Shown: in pieces, positions 45,504-52,708 of the stretch
Numbering within the stretch: position 1 is the stretch's first letter
How the letters are laid out: each line of letters starts with the position of its first letter
From: an uncultured bacterium
GTDB taxonomy: Bacteria > Patescibacteriota > Minisyncoccia > Phycocordibacterales > UBA9973
DNA: 52,708 nt
Direction: 5' to 3'
NCBI GenBank assembly: GCA_903838985.1
Contig: CAIMAO010000036.1
Coordinates: forward strand, 1-52,708
Notes under the pieces: model-generated
Databases searched by the model: none
What the model was told of the DNA's origin: nothing
What the model saw: the letters and a program-made list of their open reading frames with translations, nothing else
Program-made: the position numbers and the translations under genes

Positions 45504-46769
45504 ATGGTACATCTTTTTAAAAATATAAATACGATTACAAAAAATCTTCTTTCTAGAAAAGCGAGAAGTTTTTTGACTATTTTGGGAATCATTATAGGTG
45601 TAGCAGGGGTAATCATAATAATCTCTCTTGGTGCAGGTGCACAGGCTCTTGTATTGGGTCAAATTACAAAATTAGGAACTAATTTAATAGGTGTTTTACC
45701 AGGAAAAAGTAATGAAAAAGGTCCTCCAGCTTCTGTTTTTGGTGTGCAAATTAAGACATTAATAAATGATGATTTAGAAGCGATAAAAGATAAAAATAGA
45801 GTGCCACATGCGACAGAAGTGGCTGCATATGTTCGTGGTAGCGTGACACTTGTCTCTGGACATGAATCAGTAGATACGACTTTTACAGGTACTGATGGAA
45901 GTTATCCTCGTGTTCAAAACGTGCAAATGGATCGTGGTACTTTTTTTACAGATGAAGAAGGACGTACCGGAGCAAATGTAATGGTATTGGGATATGATGT
46001 AGCAAATCAATTATTTCCAAATGGTGGAGAACTTGGTTCTATTGTTAAAATACAAAATAGTGGAAATACCTTTGGTAGTATTCCATTTCGTGTGATAGGT
46101 GTACAAGAAAAATTAGGTACCGTTGCTTTTCAAAATCAAGACGATCAAGTTTATATACCATTTACTATAGGTCAAAGACAAATATTGGGAATAAATTATA
46201 TTCAATTTGTTAGAATAAAGACCGATACATCTGATAATGTTAGTAGCACTATAGCTGATGTAGAACGTGTTCTTCGAGAGCAACATCATATAAATAATAA
46301 AGACAACGATGATTTTTCTGTGAGAGATTTAGCAGATGCGATAAAGATACTCACAAGTATTACTGATGGACTTCGAATGTTTCTAGGTTTAATGGCAGGT
46401 ATCTCTTTAATTGTCGGAGGAATAGGAATAATGAACATAATGCTTGTCACTGTTTCTGAACGTACGAGAGAAATTGGCCTCCGAAAAGCATTAGGAGCTA
46501 CTCCAAAACAAATTCGTAATCAATTTTTAATTGAAGCTGTTTTGCTTACTGGAGTTGGCGGAATATTTGGTATTATCTTTGGAATATTAGTTTCATATAT
46601 TATAGCACTCGGCGCACGTTATGCTGGATATGATTGGTCTTTTGTAATATCACCACTTGCCATAATACTTGCAGTTTTTGTTTCTACTTTAACAGGTATT
46701 GTTTTTGGCCTTTTCCCAGCATTAAAAGCAGCAAAACTTAATCCAATAGATGCGTTGAGATACGAATAA
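45504..46769 (+). CDS. MacB/FtsX-type ABC permease 1
   Basis: KARSFLTILGIIIGVAGVI, NIMLVTVSERTREIGLRKALGA. Confidence 0.94.
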   Translation: MVHLFKNINTITKNLLSRKARSFLTILGIIIGVAGVIIIISLGAGAQALVLGQITKLGTNLIGVLPGKSNEKGPPASVFGVQIKTLINDDLEAIKDKNRVPHATEVAAYVRGSVTLVSGHESVDTTFTGTDGSYPRVQNVQMDRGTFFTDEEGRTGANVMVLGYDVANQLFPNGGELGSIVKIQNSGNTFGSIPFRVIGVQEKLGTVAFQNQDDQVYIPFTIGQRQILGINYIQFVRIKTDTSDNVSSTIADVERVLREQHHINNKDNDDFSVRDLADAIKILTSITDGLRMFLGLMAGISLIVGGIGIMNIMLVTVSERTREIGLRKALGATPKQIRNQFLIEAVLLTGVGGIFGIIFGILVSYIIALGARYAGYDWSFVISPLAIILAVFVSTLTGIVFGLFPALKAAKLNPIDALRYE

Positions 46770-46774
46770 ATATT

Positions 46775-48025
46775 ATGAAAGCATATTTTTTACAAGCTAT
46801 AAGAGGAATAAAACACAACAAAAGTCGTACTTTTTTGACTACTTTAGGTATTATGATAGGCATAGGCACTGTCGTGCTTGTTCTTTCAGCCGGAGAAGGA
46901 TTTAAAAGTTATATAAATGCACAAGTAGAAATGTTTGGATCAAATACACTTTCTATTGAAACTGTTGTTCCTCCTTCCACAAAAGACAGAAATGCAAATA
47001 ATAATACTGGCGGAAATTCTGCAAATAATGCTGTTCCTATTACAACATTAAAAAACAAAGATATACAAGATATCAAAACTGTATCAAATGTAAAAAATGC
47101 TTATGGTGCGGCTCTTGGTCAAGAAGTGGTGACTTATGGTAATATTTCAAAAAATATATTTATATTTGGTGCTGATGCTTCACGTTTTGATATAGATAAA
47201 GGAGTGATTGCTTCTGGACGTCCATATACAGAAGAAGAAAATAGATCTTTGGCTCAGGTGGCTATTTTAGGACATGATATAGCTGTAGATTTATTTGGAG
47301 AAAATGATCCATTAGGTAAACTCATTCGTGTTGGTAATTATAATTTAGAAGTTATTGGTGTTTATGAACCAAGAGGAAGCTTGGGTGCAAATGATGATCA
47401 ACAGATTTTTATACCAATTACAACATTACAGAAAAAATTCCTAGGTATAGATTATCTTTTTTATGGAATAGTTGAACTGACTGATGGAAATAAAGCTGAT
47501 GCGACAGCCCTCGATGTCAGTGACTTGATTCGTCGCAATCATCACATAAATGATCCGACAAAAGATGATTTTAGTGTTAAAACTCAAGCCCAAAATTTAG
47601 ATACATTTAATACAATTTTAAGTGCTGTGACTTTTCTTCTTATAGCTATTGCACTTATTTCTCTCGTTGTCGGTGGTGTTGGTGTTATGAATATAATGTA
47701 TGTCGTTGTCACTGAACGTATAGGAGAAATAGGATTAAAAAAAGCACTTGGTGCACGCAATAAAGATATTTTATTTGAATTTTTAATTGAAGCTGTGCTT
47801 TTGACTTTACTAGGTGGAATAATTGGAATTTTAGGCGCGGCATTTTTTGCTTATATTATTGCTAAAATTGCACAAAGTTTTAATTTTGCTTGGAGTTTTA
47901 TCGTCCCTATTTATAGTGTCGTTTTAGCTGTATCTATCTCAATGATTACTGGAATAATATTTGGCGTTTTTCCAGCTCGTAGTGCTTCAAAACTTAACCC
48001 GATAGAAGCATTGAATAAGGAATGA
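46775..48025 (+). CDS. MacB/FtsX-type ABC permease 2
   Basis: KSRTFLTTLGIMIGIGTVV, NIMYVVVTERIGEIGLKKALGA. Confidence 0.94.
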   Translation: MKAYFLQAIRGIKHNKSRTFLTTLGIMIGIGTVVLVLSAGEGFKSYINAQVEMFGSNTLSIETVVPPSTKDRNANNNTGGNSANNAVPITTLKNKDIQDIKTVSNVKNAYGAALGQEVVTYGNISKNIFIFGADASRFDIDKGVIASGRPYTEEENRSLAQVAILGHDIAVDLFGENDPLGKLIRVGNYNLEVIGVYEPRGSLGANDDQQIFIPITTLQKKFLGIDYLFYGIVELTDGNKADATALDVSDLIRRNHHINDPTKDDFSVKTQAQNLDTFNTILSAVTFLLIAIALISLVVGGVGVMNIMYVVVTERIGEIGLKKALGARNKDILFEFLIEAVLLTLLGGIIGILGAAFFAYIIAKIAQSFNFAWSFIVPIYSVVLAVSISMITGIIFGVFPARSASKLNPIEALNKE

Positions 48026-48051
48026 TTTTGTTTTGATAAATATATTTTAGA

Positions 48052-48867
48052 ATGTATAATAAAAATATGACTTTTAAGAAAATTGGAATAATTTTATTTT
48101 TAATATTCTCTTTGTTTCCAATAAATAAAATACTTGCACAAAATTCTAACACTGGTTTTGTTTCAGGAAATATTTGGTATTCGAAAGATCCATTTGAGGA
48201 AGGGGATAAGATAAAAATATATACATTTGTTTTTAACCCTGATACTAAAGAATTATCTGGCACTGTAATTTTCTTTGATAAAACAATAATGTTGGGTAAA
48301 AAAGATTTCGTAATTCCTGCCAAAGGAGCAGATGATGTATCGATAGATTGGACAGTGACAGCTGGAGATCATACAATATTTGGAAAAATTGAAAATTCTA
48401 AATTTTTAGTTTCAAAAGGGAAGTATGAAGATGTTTACCTTCCAGATAATGAGACAGAAAAAAGCTCACATACTGTTTCTAAAAAAGTAGCTGCTGTCTC
48501 TGCAGATAAAACTATTGATTCTGCCGTTTCTTCTGTATCAAATATAGGAAAAACAATAGAAGAAGCGACGCCAGACTTTATTGCAAAGCCTCTGACTTCA
48601 ACGACGAATGTTTTAGAAAATTTTAGACAAGATACAAATATATCTTCAGAAAATAAAAAAATAGAGGTGCAAAAAGACATAGATTCTTTAAATAATGTTA
48701 AAAATCCAAGTACGAATTCAAATAATATTTTAAAACCATTTAAATATGTAGAATTATTTTTCTTGACCATATTTAATTTTATCTTAGGTAACAAAATAGT
48801 ATTTTATGTTATTTTAGTTCTCATACTTTTCTTTATACTACGTTTTGTTTGGAAAAAAATATTTTAA
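48052..48867 (+). CDS. Exported protein with C-terminal TM anchor
   Basis: N-terminal signal, Ser/Thr/Asn-rich linker, C-terminal YVILVLILFFILRFVWKKIF. Confidence 0.55.
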   Translation: MYNKNMTFKKIGIILFLIFSLFPINKILAQNSNTGFVSGNIWYSKDPFEEGDKIKIYTFVFNPDTKELSGTVIFFDKTIMLGKKDFVIPAKGADDVSIDWTVTAGDHTIFGKIENSKFLVSKGKYEDVYLPDNETEKSSHTVSKKVAAVSADKTIDSAVSSVSNIGKTIEEATPDFIAKPLTSTTNVLENFRQDTNISSENKKIEVQKDIDSLNNVKNPSTNSNNILKPFKYVELFFLTIFNFILGNKIVFYVILVLILFFILRFVWKKIF

Positions 48868-48911
48868 ATAAATTTATTTGTTTTTTAAATTTAAGTGTGT
48901 AAAATAAGGTT

Positions 48912-49169
48912 ATGATACTTCGTATTTTAGCTTTTTTAGTTTTGGCACTTTCTATACTTTTTATGCCTTTTTGGATATCTCTTATATTGGCTCTTGCTGG
49001 TATAATTTATTTTGCGATATTTTGGGAAAGTGTATTTCTATTTTTTATTTCAGACTTACTTTTTGGAATGAAAGAAATCAAATTTCATAATATACTTTTT
49101 GTTTCTACAATAATGATTTTGATAATATTAGTTATAATTGAATTTTTGAAAAAGAAAATTAGAGTTTAA
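48912..49169 (+). CDS. Small membrane protein preceding PBP2 (possible short MreD-like)
   Basis: 85 aa, three hydrophobic segments; position directly upstream of PBP2. Confidence 0.4.
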   Translation: MILRILAFLVLALSILFMPFWISLILALAGIIYFAIFWESVFLFFISDLLFGMKEIKFHNILFVSTIMILIILVIIEFLKKKIRV

Positions 49170-49172
49170 ATA

Positions 49173-50867
49173 ATGATTAGAAAAATATTAATAAAACAAA
49201 AAATAAAAGACGCAAATTTTTTCGTAGAACCCGATGAGATTTTTCTTGACTCAAAAAATATACAAAATTTTGACCGTCAGCAATTTGAAGGCAGAATAGA
49301 AAAACCAATTTCTAAAAAAACTATATTTTTTATTGGTTCTTTTTTCTTAATAATATTTGTAGTTTTTTCTGCTAGACTTGGGTATCTTCAAATAAAAAAA
49401 GGTCAGCTTTATTTAAACAGGAGCAACAATAATACTTTGGAAAAACAAGTCATTTTTAGTGATAGGGGAATCATTTATGATAGGAATAAAGTAGAATTAG
49501 CTTGGAATAAAAAGGATGAAGAAGCTCCTACAGCCATTCGTACTTATATGTCACCTGGCTTTTCTCATCTTTTGGGTTATGTAAGCTACCCTAAACAAGA
49601 TGATTCAGGTAATTTTTGGCAAAGTGATTTTATAGGTAAAGATGGCTTAGAAAAACAACATAATGAAGAGCTTAAAGGTGAAAATGGTTCAAAAATAGTA
49701 GAAGTAGATGTGCGTGACAAAGTTCATTCAGAAAATATTGTAAATGCTCCTACACGTGGTGCTGATGTTGTGACGACGATTGACTCACGTATTCAGAAAC
49801 AATTATTTACATTTATTAAAAATTTATCACAAAGTAATGGTTTTGCTGGTGGAGCAGGTGTAATAATGAATGTTCAAAATGGTGAAGTCATAACGTCTAC
49901 AAGTTATCCAGAGTATGATTCTGAGGTTCTATCTTTAGGAAAAGATTCAGAAAAAATTAAAGGTTATTTTACTGATAAAAGAAAAGTTTTTATTGATAAA
50001 ACAATTTCAGGACTTTATACACCTGGATCAATCGTCAAACCATTTTTCGCTATTGGGGCGCTCGCCGAAGGTGTCATAGACCCATACAAAAAAATATTAT
50101 CTACAGGTTCAATTTCTATTCCAAACCCATATCTTCCAGGTCAAAAAACTGTCTTCAAAGATTGGAGGGCTCAAGGTTGGGTGGATATGCGTCAAGCATT
50201 GGCCGTGTCTAGTGACGTTTATTTTTATGAAATTGGTGGAGGTTTTGAAGGACAAAAAGGTTTGGGTATAGCTAATATTGAAAAATACGCCCGACTTTTT
50301 GATATTGGTCAAAAAACAGATATTGATTTACCAGATGAAAAAGGAGGCACAATTCCTAGCCCTGAATGGAAAATTAAAAACTTTAAAGGTGAGCAATGGC
50401 GCATAGGAGACACATATCACACTGCAATCGGGCAGTATGGTTTCCAAGTCACACCTATGGAAATGGCTCGTGCTATTTCTGCTGTCGCAAACTATGGCAC
50501 GCTCGTTTCTCCACATTATATATTGGGAGATACAGCAAAAGAAAAAGCAGTTTCAAAAATTGATTTGAAAAAAGAATATTTTGATGTTGTGCATGAAGGA
50601 ATGAGGCAAGGCGTTTTGAATGGAACTTCTGTTGCTTTAAACGTGCCTTATGTGCATGTCGCTTCTAAAACAGGAACAGCTCAACTTGGTGTAAATAAAA
50701 ATAAAGTTAACTCTTGGATAATTGGTTTTTTTCCTTATGAAAATCCAAAATATGCATACACAATAATGATGGAAGCTGGGCCTTCTACAAATGGAGTGGG
50801 AGCATCTTCTATAATGCGTCAACTTTTAGATTGGATGTCTATAAATACTCCAGAATATTTTAAGTAA
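49173..50867 (+). CDS. Penicillin-binding protein 2-type transpeptidase
   Basis: SxxK in YTPGSIVKPF, SxN-type AVSSDVYFYEIG, KTGTAQ. Confidence 0.93.
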   Translation: MIRKILIKQKIKDANFFVEPDEIFLDSKNIQNFDRQQFEGRIEKPISKKTIFFIGSFFLIIFVVFSARLGYLQIKKGQLYLNRSNNNTLEKQVIFSDRGIIYDRNKVELAWNKKDEEAPTAIRTYMSPGFSHLLGYVSYPKQDDSGNFWQSDFIGKDGLEKQHNEELKGENGSKIVEVDVRDKVHSENIVNAPTRGADVVTTIDSRIQKQLFTFIKNLSQSNGFAGGAGVIMNVQNGEVITSTSYPEYDSEVLSLGKDSEKIKGYFTDKRKVFIDKTISGLYTPGSIVKPFFAIGALAEGVIDPYKKILSTGSISIPNPYLPGQKTVFKDWRAQGWVDMRQALAVSSDVYFYEIGGGFEGQKGLGIANIEKYARLFDIGQKTDIDLPDEKGGTIPSPEWKIKNFKGEQWRIGDTYHTAIGQYGFQVTPMEMARAISAVANYGTLVSPHYILGDTAKEKAVSKIDLKKEYFDVVHEGMRQGVLNGTSVALNVPYVHVASKTGTAQLGVNKNKVNSWIIGFFPYENPKYAYTIMMEAGPSTNGVGASSIMRQLLDWMSINTPEYFK

Positions 50868-50912
50868 TTTTTTTATTTGCACTTTTGGGTATTTATACGG
50901 TATAATGGACGA

Positions 50913-51206
50913 ATGAGTAAAGTAAAAATATTGTTAATATTAGGTATTTGGGTGGCGATATTGCCATATCTAGGTTTCTCATATTCATTTAAAAATAAGC
51001 TATTTTTCATTACGGGCTTAGGTATCATTTACTTTGCTTATGTAATGTATAAAAATTCAAAAGCAGGGGAGAAGAAGCAAAAAAAAGTTTGTGATAATTT
51101 TTCAGAAAATAGTGATTTTAAAGAAAAAGAAATTATAAAAGAAAGTGAAATAAAGCCAGAAGAAATTCAACAAGAAAATTATGATTCAATTAAAGAAGAA
51201 ATTTAA
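50913..51206 (+). CDS. Small membrane protein
   Basis: Two TMs, acidic/Lys-rich tail; start chosen at ATG 50913. Confidence 0.45.
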   Translation: MSKVKILLILGIWVAILPYLGFSYSFKNKLFFITGLGIIYFAYVMYKNSKAGEKKQKKVCDNFSENSDFKEKEIIKESEIKPEEIQQENYDSIKEEI

Positions 51207-52443
51207 CGAAATATTTTTTGCCATTTTAAAATATTTTAAAAATAGGCGAGCCACGACTACAGTATTGCTCGTAGCTATTTTTTTTGGTTTTGGTATTTAT
51301 GTCGGATATCACAATGGACCAGCAATAGACAAAGTTGTCAATGTTTCAAACAAAGAGACAGCTGTGACGACGACAGCTGACTTTGCACCATTTTGGAAAG
51401 TTTGGAATAGTATTAATGAGAAGAATCCAGGTGCAAACAAGATAAGTGACCAGGATAAGGTTTACGGGGCTATTTCAGGCCTTGTAGGCTCTTTAAATGA
51501 CCCATACAGTGTATTTTTCAAGCCAGATGAGGCTAAACTCTTTGAATCTGACATCCAAGGAAGCTTTGGCGGTATAGGTATGGAAGTCGGTATAAAAGAT
51601 AAAGTACTCACAGTTATTGCACCTCTTAAAAATACTCCTGCATATAAAGCAGATATCAGACCTGGTGATAAAATTTTAAAGATTGATAAAACAATTACTA
51701 CAAATTTGAGTATCGAAAAAGCGATAAAATTAATTCGTGGTGATGTCGGAACGACTGTAACGTTGACTATTTTCCGTGACGGCGATCAAGAACCACGTGA
51801 GGTAAAAATTGTCCGAGATAATATAAACATACCCACACTAGATACCGAATTAAGAAAGGACGGAGTTTTTGTAATTAAACTTTATAGTTTCTCTGCAAAC
51901 TCTGCTGAGCTTTTCCGTAATGCTCTTAAACAATTCACAACATCAAATACTGATAAATTATTATTAGATCTAAGGGGTAATCCTGGAGGATATTTAGATG
52001 CTGCTGTCAGTATGTCTAGTTGGTTCTTGGATGGAGGAAAAACTGTAGTCACAGAAGACTATGGAAATAATATAAAAGCAAAAGAATATCGCAGTCAAGG
52101 TTATAATATTTTTACTGATAAATTAAAATTTGCTATTTTAATAGACAGCGGTTCTGCTTCAGCTTCAGAAATCTTAGCTGGTGCAATGCAAGATTACAAG
52201 AAAGCAATACTCGTCGGAGATCAGAGTTATGGTAAGGGTTCTGTGCAAGAAGTCGTAAGTGTCACACCCGACACAATATTAAAGATTACAGTAGCAAAAT
52301 GGTTGACTCCAAATGGAAATTCTATTTCAGAAAAAGGTTTGACTCCTGATTATAAAGTACCATTTACCAAAAAAGATATTGAACAAAAGAAAGATCCTCA
52401 ATTAGATAAGGCAGTTAATTTACTAAACAATTGGTCTAAATAA
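51181..52443 (+). CDS. C-terminal processing peptidase (S41, CtpA family) with PDZ
   Basis: GSFGGIGMEVGIKDKVLTVIAPLKNTPAYKADIRPGDKI, DSGSASASEILAGAMQDYKKAILVGDQSYGKGSVQ. Confidence 0.95.
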   Translation: MIQLKKKFNEIFFAILKYFKNRRATTTVLLVAIFFGFGIYVGYHNGPAIDKVVNVSNKETAVTTTADFAPFWKVWNSINEKNPGANKISDQDKVYGAISGLVGSLNDPYSVFFKPDEAKLFESDIQGSFGGIGMEVGIKDKVLTVIAPLKNTPAYKADIRPGDKILKIDKTITTNLSIEKAIKLIRGDVGTTVTLTIFRDGDQEPREVKIVRDNINIPTLDTELRKDGVFVIKLYSFSANSAELFRNALKQFTTSNTDKLLLDLRGNPGGYLDAAVSMSSWFLDGGKTVVTEDYGNNIKAKEYRSQGYNIFTDKLKFAILIDSGSASASEILAGAMQDYKKAILVGDQSYGKGSVQEVVSVTPDTILKITVAKWLTPNGNSISEKGLTPDYKVPFTKKDIEQKKDPQLDKAVNLLNNWSK

Positions 52444-52482
52444 TATTTAAAAATAATTACGAGCTTAACGCTACATAAAATT

Positions 52483-52708
52483 ATGAAAGTAATATTCTTA
52501 CAAGATGTGCCTAGAGTAGGCAAAAAATATGACATTAAAGAGCTGAATGATGGTTATGCTCTTAATTTTTTGTTTCCTAAAAAATGGGCAATGCTTGCAA
52601 CACCTAAGGCTATCGCAGAAGTTGAAAGACATAAAAAAGAAATTGTGATAGAAAGGGAAGTTCAAGAAGATCTTTTAGTAAAAAATTTAGAAGAAATAAA
52701 AGGTAAAA
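52483..52708 (+). CDS. rplI: Ribosomal protein bL9 (3' truncated by window edge)
   Basis: [40 protein letters not shown]. Confidence 0.93.
   Translation, partial: MKVIFLQDVPRVGKKYDIKELNDGYALNFLFPKKWAMLATPKAIAEVERHKKEIVIEREVQEDLLVKNLEEIKGK

Noticed and set aside
1-52708. CRISPR array associated with the Cas4-like nuclease
   Set aside because: No regularly spaced direct repeats or other cas genes found by eye

Overview
AT-rich bacterial chromosomal window; gene content and style suggest a Candidate Phyla Radiation/Patescibacteria (Parcubacteria-like) genome, though this is inference. The left flank (1-16.26 kb) is core genome: SET-domain fragment, P-loop kinase, IMPase-like protein, miaA, murA, tRNA-Leu(CAA), parB, relA/spoT, topA, dprA, serS, ftsQ-like, dus, dnaX and tRNA-Gln(TTG). 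An accessory island follows (about 16.26-33.48 kb). It contains an Abi_C-like protein, a serine recombinase, a type I R-M operon (hsdM-hsdS-[DUF4145]-[Shedu-like DUF4263]-hsdR) and a Cas4/RecB-like nuclease. It also contains a strongly structured non-coding region, a PD-(D/E)XK-like protein, and a compact minus-strand operon of ParB/DNA methyltransferase, TerS-like HTH and ATPase-only TerL-like protein. Two paralogous 43-aa very acidic microproteins, a stand-alone FtsK-gamma protein and a truncated GIY-YIG remnant complete the island. The right flank carries NUDIX, C39-like, DNA polymerase IV, a large PepSY-like membrane protein, IMPase, a second NUDIX, DUF2914, DUF1003-like, an ECF sigma factor with a membrane partner, an Ala/Lys-rich exported protein, a MacA/MacB-type ABC exporter, PBP2, a CtpA-family protease and the start of rplI. 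The best candidates for something undescribed are (1) the ATPase-only terminase-like/TerS/ParB-MTase operon with no capsid or portal genes, (2) the GNRA/UUCG-hairpin-rich RNA region at 28.6-28.84 kb with competing helices, (3) the duplicated acidic microproteins, (4) the stand-alone FtsK-gamma protein, (5) promoter plus long-hairpin leaders upstream of unrelated ORFs, and (6) intergenic cruciform-like repeat units sharing a GGCATA(N)CTTTTT arm. All family calls were made by eye; no database search was run.
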